Of a DNA stretch of 33,116 nucleotides, positions 10,540 to 19,832 are shown one piece after another. The translations under genes were made by a program, and so were the position numbers. Source of the DNA: Cerioporus squamosus. Taxonomy: Eukaryota > Basidiomycota > Agaricomycetes > Polyporales > Polyporaceae. The stretch is from assembly GCA_022592435.1 (NCBI GenBank), contig JABYQS010000308.1, forward strand, positions 1 to 33,116. Direction: 5' to 3'. The notes below the pieces were generated by a model that searched no databases, was not told the DNA's origin, and was given only the letters and a program-made list of their open reading frames with translations. Position 1 is the stretch's first letter. Each line of letters starts with the position of its first letter.

Positions 10540-11050
10540 GCTAGGTTAAATAGCCACGTGGAACAGACGCGCACGAGGATTACCGCACTCAGGCGTGGCC
10601 CCTCGCGACCGCCAGTTCCTCCCATGTCCCGACTGGACACTCGACGTCGACAGGGTCACATTACGCCCGGAAAGTGAATTTAGATACATGCTCATCTCGT
10701 TGGTAAGCAACTGAGTCTGATTCATCACTTAAGTTCATGTTTGTTCTGTCCAGTGCTGCGGAGCTGTCGTGTTTGGCATGGGCCAGGCGAGTTGAACTGT
10801 CTCCTCCCAGTCCAGCAGCAGAGCGTTCTACATGATGCTAAGCTACTTCAGTCTCAATGAAGATGAGACACCAGGTGGCATCCATTCGATGCCTACCGAA
10901 CTCTGCGGGAGGTCCCGCCCGTCAGCAAGGTGTCTCAGCACCCTTTGTCCTCGCATCTCCCACAGGTACTTATGGCTCATCATCCTCCCGGAGCATTACA
11001 TCATCCCCTACACTTTACACTCTACTTGAATTCTCTTGACTACGGTTGCC
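10540..11050 (+). promoter_or_regulatory. Upstream region of type II seven-TM gene B
   Basis: No gene is seen between the dead P450 and B. The region resembles the D upstream region: AGCCACGTGGAA (10553) against AGCCACGTGGAG (16566), and GTCTCAGCACCC with CCTCGCATCT near 10931-10958 against 16976-17003. ACACTTTACACTCTAC close to the ATG recalls the ACTCTA repeats before D. It is a likely promoter and 5' UTR. No clear TATA box is present. Confidence 0.4.
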
Positions 11051-12705
11051 ATGAACTCGGACCCTTCGTGCGCCGGGAGCGAGGCCGTGTGGGTCGTCGT
11101 CCTCGACACCCTTGCGCATAGTCAGCAGCTGGTCGACGTTGTGGTTACCGCCACTTTCTTCGGTGAGTTCAAGATTGATTACTTATCCCACTCATGTCCG
11201 TCCTCGCAAGAGCCAGTACTCAGATACGCGTCCTACAGGCCTTGCGACTAGCCTCGCCATCGCGTCCGTGTACATCCTTAGGTGATTCGAATACTCTGCT
11301 CATTCGCTCCTCTCTTCGTTGACTGACCAGCTCTTCCTCATTCTCTTCCTTCGCTAGCGGAAAGGGTGTACGACGGCGCTCTGCCGTCCTCCAACTCACA
11401 GCAACGCTCATCCTCTATGCCTCAACCGCGACATTCACCGGGGCAGCGCTCCGCGCCATCTTCGCGACCGCCAGCCAGGCGGCTGCGGCGGCGAACGCTA
11501 TCAACGACTGCGATGCGCAGGCGCTGTTCAACCCCATCGCGCTGTCTGCGCTTGGAGATCGGATGACATGCATCCAGACGGGCACGTTGGTGGTCAACGT
11601 GCGTCTTGTTCTAATCCAGTAGTCATATCGTCAACTGACAGATGTGATGGCATGCGCAGATCGTCGTTGGAGATGCCGTGGTGTGGTGGAGAGTCTACAT
11701 GCTCTGGCCCGGAGTCAAGGCCAACCGGGTGATTCTAGCGGTCTCTGCGACACTGCTCGCCGCCACGTTCGGTATGTGCTGTCTTCCTTTTCACTTGCCA
11801 CAGCGACTGAAATCTATGGGCTCGGGAATAGCGATGAGCGTCGTCGACACCTGCGGCGCGTGCAACTTCCATCTGTCGATCGTAGAGTCTGCATCGGGAC
11901 TCGGACAGCTGTTTTCTGGAACGCTCTTCGGCCTCAGTGCGGTGAGCATGTCCCTGGCAACAAACGCCGTCGCGACATGCTTCTCGGGGTATAGAGCCTG
12001 GTAAGTGCCTCTTTCGCCACTGCCCTAGTCGCATCTCCCTTCCGGTGCTGACATATGACCCGGGGCGATGCTGCTTCTGAATATACTTGTCAGGATTCAC
12101 GTCCGGTCGCTGAAGCACCTCAGTCGAAGGCTCACCTTCACTGGTGCCGAGCAAATCCTAGTCCTCGTTGCGGAGTCCGGCTTCGTCTATAGTGCCATAT
12201 GGGTAGGACGCTCTCACTCGCTGGCTGGTCCCCTTCTTCGGCTTACCTGACATAACACGCATCAGGTCCTCGTCGTGATTTGGCAAGCGGGTGAGAACAA
12301 CAACAATATCTTCACGTACGGAACGGGCAGTGCGAGCTTCTGGGGCGTGATTGGCTACTTCGTGAATAGCGGCCTGGTTCCCGTCGTTGTGAGTGTCGAT
12401 CGTTTCCAGTACTTCTGTACGCTGTACTCACCCACGGCTTCAACACGCAGGCGATATACCCGATGTTGATCATCGTAATTGTCGCGCTCAAAAGGACGCA
12501 GCGGGAAGGGACGTACATGTTCTCGACGCAGGTCCCATCCGAGTCCCAACTCCCGGTTGCGTCGCTGAGTACGCCCGCTCACGGAGGCGGGACCGACGGC
12601 AGTACACCTGTGATTGCGGGGAGCATCAATTCAGACTTGCCATCTGTGGAGACTCGGGAGTCGCAAACGGATATTGAGAGAGGTCCAGGAATGGGGGGCG
12701 TGTAG
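11051..12705 (+). CDS. Seven-TM membrane protein, type II, gene B (intact, 387 aa)
   Basis: Exons: 11051-11162, 11239-11281, 11358-11598, 11660-11771, 11832-12000, 12094-12202, 12266-12388, 12451-12705; intron phases 1,2,0,1,2,0,0 and total 388 codons. About seven hydrophobic helices are read, in exons 1/2, 3, 4 (two), 5, 6/7 and 7/8. Marks: GDRMTCIQTGTLVVN, GDAVVWWRVYMLWP, VDTCGACNF, AESGFVYSAIW, GYFVNSGLVPVV and IYPMLIIVIVALKRTQ. The cytoplasmic-looking tail (about 70 residues) is Ser/Thr/Gly-rich. The family seems to be an uncharacterised fungal seven-helix group. It could be receptor-like, but no G-protein or ligand motif is identifiable. The start ATG is the first codon of an exon matching gene D (NSDPSCAGS / DSESSCAGS). 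Confidence 0.85.
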
Positions 12706-13369
12706 ACGAGGGTTGGAAGGGCTCGGACTCTGCAGAGAAGCGGACGATGGTTATCTTGGTTGTATTTCGGATGTATAGTACCGGGCGTTAGGGACTAGTA
12801 GTTGAACACCTCGACGACTCGAATGCAATGACTAGTATGAAGGATGCCCAAGACCAGCGACGTAGGGCACTCGAGAACCGGAAACCCGCTAACAGAGTAT
12901 GCATGGGCACGCTGCGGGGCGGTCTGCGGACCGGCGCGTTCCGCCAAAGCTCCGTGGTATTCGGTAGAGCGTCTAACTCGCTTGCTTCCAACCTTCTCGT
13001 CCTCGACGGCTCGCTACTCGACGAAGCCCACAAACGTGCTCACAAGCCGCAACTCTTCTAAGCTTGATGTGAGTACATGTATTTCTGGCTTTGATACCGG
13101 TCTTGACGGGCTGTTCTTCGGACCAGCCACTACAACATTGTGTATGACATCGGCGCCTTCTTGCTCAGCCCATGTCGACTCATGTGGCTCCCGAACTTCG
13201 CGCGTTTTGGAGGCAACGTAGAAACAGGCCTCCTCAACCACACCATCAGGCGATTCTGTCGGTCTGTCGGTCTGGACAGGACTATGCAGAGTCGGAGAAG
13301 GGGACACGGATGTTGCATGGGCGCAACCAGCATGAAGCGGTCGCACACGAAGGGGACGCGGCTGCGGCA
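12706..13369. other. Spacer B to block U copy 2, with one open ORF
   Basis: The best frame is plus strand 12828-13061 (77 codons, beginning MTSMKDAQDQRRR and ending KPQLF); it is basic, has no recognised domain, and a GTGAGT follows its stop closely. A minus-strand frame at 13014-13403 is proline-rich and probably a shadow. No gene is asserted; this may be a further decayed segment. Confidence 0.25.
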
Positions 13370-14160
13370 GTGGACTCTGACCCAAGGTTATTCCTTCTCC
13401 CAAGCTTGATGTGCTCGTGACGTATCCAGGAACCGCAACAGCGCGAAGGCAGGCTCCGCCGTCGGGGTGGGAATTGAACTGTCAGTAGTATACGGTGCGC
13501 ATCGAATGCCAAGGCTTCCGAGAGCCATGAGAACCGCCACTATACTAATTCTGTTATAGCTCAGGCCATCCGCATGAACAGCAAGATACACACAGCGAAG
13601 GAGGCGTGGGACAGGATTCGACTCCGCATAGAACGCACGACCGCAGATGGCGGCTGTATGCTGTACTGCGAGGTTCTCGGGGGCCAAGATCGCAGTCGCA
13701 CGAACGCTATCTTTCGAAGATCGACGATCAACCAAAAACGTAGCGGCGGCGGGATACCTCTGAGGCCCTGCTGTACCGCCTCCTCGAGAAGTGAGTTGCT
13801 GAGAAACCCTTGCAGATAGCTAGTCGTTGCGCGATACTAACTGTCAAAGGTGGACGCCCCTAGACTTTCCGGGAGTCTCGGGCGCGATGCCTTCTGCGAT
13901 ACGGTATCCAACATGTTTCTGATCTTGACACCGGGGCAGAGCTCAGGTATGTTCTCCTCACATATATTGTGTTGCTTCTGACAATCGACCGAGCCGGAAT
14001 ACGCGGTGCTGCAATGGAATCGGTCTCCTGACAAGAGGCATCCGAAAGGAGGATCGTATTCCCGTCGCCATGCCGCTGGCGCAAGCTTCTCCGAACTCAA
14101 GATATCATGCCGAAGAGCGGCAGGAAGGGCGCACTCCAGAGGCCAAGTTCTTCAGTAAGT
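13370..14160 (+). pseudogene. Block U copy 2: decayed multi-exon gene upstream of gene C
   Basis: This is the best-preserved copy. Readable pieces in order: SPKLDVLVTYPGTA (near 13400), a branch-site TACTAAT and acceptor TTATAG at about 13558, AIRMNSKIHTAKEAWDRIRLR, TTADGGCMLYCEVLG, then after a one-base shift IAVARTLSFEDRRS, and LLYRLLEK at a GTGAGT donor near 13790. An intron with a CTAACTGT branch follows, then an open exon with LSGSLGRDAFCDTVSNMFLI and LTPGQSS up to a GTATGT donor near 13947, and a further exon-like segment ending at AGTAAGT near 14154. Introns are preserved but frames are not. I do not recognise the family. Confidence 0.45.
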
Positions 14161-14294
14161 GTTACATAGTTATTCGCACTACTTTCGGCCGTAAAATAAC
14201 GCACGCAAGCTCGCAAACGCCTCATAGGGTGCAGGAATACGTCATCAATGGGACCCGCGTGAGAGCCCCGACCGCAAGGGGGCGTTGCGTCCGT

Positions 14295-14492
14295 CAACTT
14301 GGACAGCGATGCACTGCTTCGACAGCGAGAGCGCGATGTTCTCTGTTAGTCACGCCATCGGAAGAGTTCGCCAGCCCACCACACTGTCACCGCCTTGGGG
14401 TTGTGATATGGACATAACCCCCACGCGCCTTCGGAAAGGCGACCTCGAGTTCTTATCGTAACCCTTTCCGCGTAGTCTGTCGAGCGGCCAGC
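14295..14492 (+). promoter_or_regulatory. Conserved upstream region of type I gene C
   Basis: Shares GTTAGTCACGCCATCGGAAG, CCACACTGTCA, TATA-like GTGATATGGACATAACCCCC, GACCTCGAGTTCTTATCGTAA and GGCCAGC-ATG with the equivalent positions before copies A and E. C is the only type I copy whose coding region is intact, so its version is the reference for the element. Confidence 0.45.
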
Positions 14493-16191
14493 ATGTCTCT
14501 CATACTCGGTCCTCCCTCCTCCTCGTCCTCCGGAGAGACGGGATTCTCCGCGTCCGAGGCATTTGTAGTGCTCGTAGTCGATACAGTGGCGCATTCCTCT
14601 CAGCTGCTCGATGCTATACTGTCGTCGATCCTCTTCGGTACGTCCCGCTCAATATTCTCCCCATCTCATCGTGCGATCGGTGCTCACGGATCTCAATTCA
14701 CTCAGGTGTCGCCACGAGCCTCGCCGTACCATCTGCGTACATACTGCTGTAAGTATCCTCTCTCCTCGCGTTCTCTCAAGGGTTCCTGTTCGCCGAGAAT
14801 ACTGCAGGCTGACTTGTACTCCGTGGATAGCGGAAAGGGCCTGAACGCCCGCGGTCCGTTGATATTATTTATCGCTACGCTCGTCTTGTACACCTCGACC
14901 ACGCTGTTCTGCGTCGCGGGCTATGTGGGCGCGTTTGTCGTGCAAGCGGAGGAGGTCGCTGCGGCGAATGCAGCGTTCGCGCAGGATTCGCAGGCGATCT
15001 TCAACCCGCTGCCGACGGCAAACTTCGTGTCGAAGATGTCGTGCCTCCAGACAGCTGCGCTGACCATCAACGTGAGCAGCGAGTCTTCATGTCCTTCGTC
15101 CTTGAGAGCGCCAACTAACATCGAGCGCTCTTGAACTAGGTCTTTGTCGGGGATGCCATCGTCTGGTGGAGGACATCGATGATCTGGCGGGGAAAATCTC
15201 GGAAAGTGATCCTCTGTCTCTACGTAATCTTGCTCTCCGCTACCGTGGGTACGTCCGAGCTAGTGGCTTACATCCGCACTACATGATCAGACAATGTTAT
15301 GGACGGTGGCAGCTCTTAGCATCGTCGACACATGCGGCGCATGCAACATCCGGCTCATTGTCGACGCCAACGGCGGTGTAGGCCGGCTGTTCGCAGGGAC
15401 AAAGTTTGGGACCGCTGCTTCGATCCTATCTCTTACAACGAACATTCTGGCAACGTGTCTTACCGGCTACAAGGCATGGTTAGTTCCGCCTTCTCCGAGT
15501 ATGCAGTACTTGGATAACGACTGACCCTGATTGGCAGGGTACATGGCAGGAGCCTGAAGCTGTACTTGTCAGAAGGATCGACTATGACCAGCGTCGAAAG
15601 GATTCTCATCCTTCTCACCGAGTCCGGCCTGGCATACGGAGCTATATGGGTACGTACCGCTCTTGGCACCTATCAGCTCACTCACGAACTCGCGCGTAGG
15701 TGTTCGTCGTGGCGTATCAGATCGGAGAGATTGACCAAGAGATCTACGGCAACGGGGCTAGCACAGTCTCGTACTGGCTAGTCGCTGGCTACTTCGTGGA
15801 CGGCGCGCTCGTCCCCCTCATTGTGAGTTTACGCGCGGCGTCTTCATTGTCTTCTATTGCCAGTGACCCAGAAACTGATCTGCAATCGCTCTTCTAGGCC
15901 ATCTATCCCATGTTCATAATCGTTGTCGTCGCCCTGAAGAAGTCGCAGATGGAGACCTCGTTCGCTTTCACGTCGCACCTCACGGTGTCGCAGCACCAAA
16001 GCCCTTTCTCCGTTACAGTCGACACTAGGTCAAGCAGGAACACGGCGGTTCACTCGGGACGAGGACGCCTTGGGTCCGGAGCCGTGCTGGTACTCGGACA
16101 GCCGGAGACAGCGAGCCTGCACTCCGGGATCAAGGACGCAGATACGAATCATACGATCGAAGGGATTCATGGGAGCAAGGAGACAGTGTAA
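14493..16191 (+). CDS. Seven-TM membrane protein, type I, gene C (intact, 410 aa)
   Basis: Exons: 14493-14637, 14706-14748, 14831-15071, 15140-15248, 15313-15478, 15538-15649, 15700-15822, 15898-16191; phases 1,2,0,1,2,0,0, 411 codons including TAA. About seven hydrophobic segments: AFVVLVVDT...SSILFG with ATSLAV, LILFIATLVLYTSTTLFCVAG, the GDAIVWWR segment, ILCLYVILLSATV, AASILSLTTNILATCL, RILILLTESGLAYGAIWVFV, and YWLVAGYF...IYPMFIIVVVAL. VDTCGACNI places paired cysteines in a loop. The tail is about 80 residues, Ser/Thr-rich, ending SKETV. The start ATG lies in GGCCAGC-ATG, shared with A and E. It is the only undamaged type I copy. The function is unknown; it is a membrane protein and possibly a receptor. 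Confidence 0.87.
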
Positions 16192-17106
16192 GGTGCGCTC
16201 GGACTCGGACGGCCCGTCTTCCGTGCCCTCCCACCGCGGCGAATATGTCTATCTTGGAGATCGGTAGCCCTTGTAACACTATTCAGTACTCGATTGTCTA
16301 TGAGCCTTTGCCGAGAATATTCAGTGAATGCCCTTCCCAGTGCGTCGGCGCGCAGCTCTTCGCTGCAACGAATGCGTGTAGTCCTCCCATACATATAATC
16401 AGGTAGTGAATAAGTAGATGGGCACAGAGACAGCCTCTAAGTTGCCCTAAGGGCTTAAATAGATATAAGGAACCCAGAGAACGAGGATGTCGGTATCAAG
16501 GAGGTAATCGACCGTCGACACGAAGTACATACGTGCCATTTACCGCCACAGTACTGAGCTCAGACAGCCACGTGGAGGAAGCGCACCCGTTCGGTCCCAG
16601 CCTGAAGCTTCCTGAAGGCTGTGACTCCACGCCTGCCACCATATCTCCGACGGTTTCCTTCCCTCTGCCAACAACTGGCATTCGAATCAAGTCTACGTTA
16701 GTCTGCGCGGAGACAAATCGGTATCAGCATCAACCCTCCCCCGTAGTAGGATCCGAAACGCCAGTATGGACGGACGCGAGGTCGTTGCTATCATGCCGAC
16801 AGGTGCATGTTTGCCAAAGACGTAGCGAGGCGAGACGTCCACCTCGTCTCCTTGAGGTTACCGCAACTTACTTGTTCATGACCAGATCTCAGTGTCATTC
16901 AACATCCGCTGTCGATGAAGATAAACGCTAATCAGACTCCTGCGTTGCTCAGGAGACCCGAATACCAGGGAGGAGTCTCAGCACCCCATATCCTCGCATC
17001 TACCTGAGGACTATATAGCGCGTTCTCCCGAGACCCAGAAAGCACATCGTCTCCCACACTCTATACTCTACACTCTACACTCTACACCCTCCAGACCGCA
17101 CTCGTA
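16192..17106 (+). promoter_or_regulatory. Spacer C to D with probable promoter of gene D
   Basis: No convincing gene in about 900 bp. A 16533-16931 open frame lacks an ATG and any recognised motif. Near gene D there is a good TATA box, CTATATAG at 17011-17018, 95 bp before the ATG. Four 7-bp units (C/T)ACTCTA follow at 17057-17084 in what should be the 5' UTR. Upstream, AGCCACGTGGAG (16566) and GTCTCAGCACCCC (16976) match the region before gene B. Confidence 0.55.
17057..17084 (+). repeat. 7-bp tandem repeat (YACTCTA)x4 in the 5' UTR of gene D
   Basis: CACTCTA, TACTCTA, CACTCTA, CACTCTA stand end to end about 25-50 bp before the ATG. Gene B has a single degenerate equivalent (TACACTCTAC). 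It may be a pyrimidine-type initiation region or simple slippage. Confidence 0.75.
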
Positions 17107-18754
17107 ATGGACTCGGAGTCTTCGTGCGCGGGCAGCTTGGCGATGTGGGTCGTCGTCTTCGACACCCTCGCGCATAGCCAGCAGTTGATCAATATTCTGA
17201 CCACAACAACTCTGTTTGGTGAGTTCGAGTTGTCTCCAACTCGGTACTGGACGCTGACATGGGAACATACAGGCATTGCGACTAGCCTCGCCATTGCGTC
17301 CGTGTACGTTCTCACGTACGTGCCAGGTCTCCCTCCTCATCGCTCCGTAGCTCTTAGCTCGTCCGTCCTGGGGCTCCGACTGACACACGCTTCTGTCCGG
17401 CAGCGGAAAAGGCATTAAACAAAGAGCGGCGGCACTCCAACTTGCAGCGACGCTCGTCCTCTACATCTCCACGGCGACATTCACCGGGGCCGCCCTCCGC
17501 GCCGTCTTCGCAACCGCGAACCAAGCACAGGCAGCTGCGAACGCTATTAGCGACTGCGACGTGCAGGCCGTCTTCAACCCACTTGCGGTGTTTGCGCTCG
17601 GTGATCGGATGACGTGCATTCAGACGGGCACGCTGGTTGTCAATGTAGGTATCGATTTACTCCTGCCTATTGCTCGACTGTGGTTCAAACTGACACGTGC
17701 GATGGTATATCATCAGATCATCATCGGAGATGCCGTTGTGTGGTGGAGAGTGTACATACTCTGGCCTGCAGCCCGAGCTAGGCAGGTCATCGTGGGAGTC
17801 TCTGCCGTCCTGCTGGTGACAACGCTTGGTATGTCGTCGCCATTGTCACCAGTATTTGTCGATGCTGTACTGACTAACTTGGGGGTAGCAATCAGTGTCG
17901 TCGATACCTGTGGGGCGTGCAATTTCAACCTGTCAATCGTCCAGTCTACGCCGGGAAACGGACAGTTGTTCTCGGGAACGACGTTTGGTGCCGTTGCGGC
18001 AGGCATGTCCCTCGCGACGAATGCCATTGCGACGTGCTTTACGGCGTACAGGGTTTGGTACGTCTACTGTGACTTGACATTGCGTCTAATTTCCATCGGC
18101 GTCGCTGAGCACTGCGTCAGGCTCCGCATCCGATCGTCGAAGCATCTCAGGTTCAGGCTCACATTGACAGGCACAGAAGAGATACTGGTACTCTTCGCGG
18201 AGTCCGGCTTCGTCTACAGCGCCATATGGGTATGACACTCTCAAGTCTCCTTTCACTTCGCAACTCGCCGGCTTACCTTTGCCGTAACCATCAGGTCCTT
18301 GTTGTGGTGTGTCAAGGAGGCGAAAACAACCAGAATACTTACGAGCACGACACAGGCAACGCAACCTTCTGGGGCATCATTGGCTACTTTGTGAATGGTG
18401 GCCTGGTTCCCGTAATCGTGAGTGTTTACTGCCACTCAGCTAGAGCTCCGCTGTACTGATGCATTGCTTGCGGCATCGTCACAGGCGATATACCCAATGT
18501 TCATTATTGTGATGGTCGCGCTCAAGAGGACACGGACGGACGGGCCGTACATTTTCTCGACGCAGATCCCATCCGAGTCTCAGCCACCGATCGTGTCCTC
18601 CCTCACGCCGGCTGCTCAAAGCGGATCCGACAGCAGAGCCTCGTGCGGGCTTGTCCTGGGAAGGTCGTCGCTCATCGGAGCGAGCACCAATTCCGACTTG
18701 GCTGTAGGAACTTCGGAGACGGATGTTGAGCAAGCCCTGGAAAAGAGTGGTTGA
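17107..18754 (+). CDS. Seven-TM membrane protein, type II, gene D (intact, 392 aa)
   Basis: Exons: 17107-17218, 17273-17315, 17404-17644, 17717-17828, 17889-18057, 18121-18229, 18295-18417, 18485-18754; phases 1,2,0,1,2,0,0, 393 codons including TGA. Seven hydrophobic helices are arranged as in gene B, and exons 1-7 are the same lengths as those of B. Marks: MDSESSCAGS, GDRMTCIQTGTLVVN, GDAVVWWRVYILWP, VDTCGACNF, AESGFVYSAIW, GYFVNGGLVPVI, IYPMFIIVMVALKRTR. The tail is Ser-rich and ends EKSG, so type II tails diverge while type I tails do not. D is the closest relative of B in the window, though separated from it by type I gene C. The function is unknown. Confidence 0.87.
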
Positions 18755-18929
18755 GGGCGTGCAGAGCGGTGGTAGGCTAGGGATTTCTTGGAGCATAGCA
18801 GCCACAAATTGGCTGGGAATTGTACTTGCAATAGTTGCATGCCGCCGGAGGCCGCATCTGTACAGACTCACGTATGGGAGGATTGTTGAGCTCTTTCAGT
18901 GCGCATCCTCGTCCCCTGACCGCTTCACA

Positions 18930-19330
18930 ACCATGGCAACTGCCCGCTTACTTCACCTTCCACTTCTTGAGGCGGAACCACGCTCTATGGCACTATGGAG
19001 CACTGACAGGATCTGCGCAGCACGCTGGATGGCAGACGGCAGCTGTGAGCTGTATTGCAAGATTCGCGGGGCGAAGACCGCAGTCGCACGAACGCAAATG
19101 CTGCTATTCGCAGATCGACGATCAAGGAACAGCAATGATAACGTAGCAGCGGTGGCGTATCTCCGACGCCTGCTGCATCGCATCGACCAGACGCGAGTTG
19201 CGAGTGGGAAAGATTCGCGTTTAGAGGCCCGCTCTGGGATGCTAACTGTCAGAACTGACATACTAGATTTCTGGGAGCCTCGGGCGGGACGCCTTTAACT
19301 GCGATACACACTCAGCACCGACGCGACTTG
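18930..19330 (+). pseudogene. Block U copy 3: decayed segment upstream of copy E
   Basis: The plus-strand frame opens from an ATG at 18933 (MATARLLHLPLLEAEP) and runs to a stop at 19298. It contains MADGSCELYCKIRGAK, TAVARTQMLLFADRRS and VAAVAYLRRLLHRIDQ, matching ADGG / IAVARTLSFEDRRS / ALLHALVQK of the other copies. A CTAACTGTCAG branch-plus-acceptor is kept at 19242-19252, but the donor has decayed to GTTGCG. The 5' parts seen in copies 1 and 2 (LVTYPG) are not evident. It is probably non-functional. An open 122-codon frame remains, so a small product cannot be excluded. Confidence 0.4.
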
Positions 19331-19832
19331 CGTACGCTCTTATCAGCGGCCATATGTTGTGGTTTTTTTCTGAACCAGCAGAGTCACATCACAAGGCGTC
19401 GTCATGCAGGGTCGTTCTCGTCAACGGCCATAAGTCGGAGACCGTGACTTTTGCTGAGCTTCTTTGACGTCGTGAAGGTCCGCAGGATGGTGTTTCTAAT
19501 AGTGAGTACCGTTCTTCAGCCCACGTCGCATCACTGACGGAGGGCGCAGCGTTCTACCGTAGATTTTCCTGGAGAGCGAGATCACTACGCCTGCAATAGC
19601 GACAGGCGTGAGAGCTCTAGCGACAGGATGGCATTACGTCCGTCACTCTGGACAGAGATGCACCGCTTTGACGGCGAGCGCTGGATGCGTGCTGTCAGTC
19701 ATGCAGACGGAAGGGTTCGGAGGTCAACCACACTGTCATCGCCTCGGAGCTATGATATGTACATAACCCCCTACCCGCGTTCGCCGAGGCGACCCCGAGC
19801 TGTCGTCGTAAACTGTCCCGCATATCGCCAGC
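19331..19832 (+). promoter_or_regulatory. Spacer and conserved type I upstream region of copy E
   Basis: Bases 19331-19620 hold nothing recognised. Bases 19625-19832 align with the upstream regions of A and C: CGTCCGTCA-CTCTGGACAG, GTCAGTCATGCAGACGGAAG, CCACACTGTCATCGCC, TATA-like CTATGATATGTACATAACCCC, GGCGACCCCGAG and GCCAGC-ATG. The promoter is therefore still in place in front of a disrupted gene. Confidence 0.45.

Noticed and set aside
10013..10677. Long plus-strand open frames (for example 185 codons at 10120-10677) over the dead P450
   Set aside because: They run in frames other than the P450 frame and are rich in Arg/Pro/Ser; they are shadows of GC-rich coding sequence.
16533..16931. 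132-codon plus-strand frame in the C-D spacer
   Set aside because: It has no ATG near its start, no conserved counterpart before gene B, and no recognised motif.
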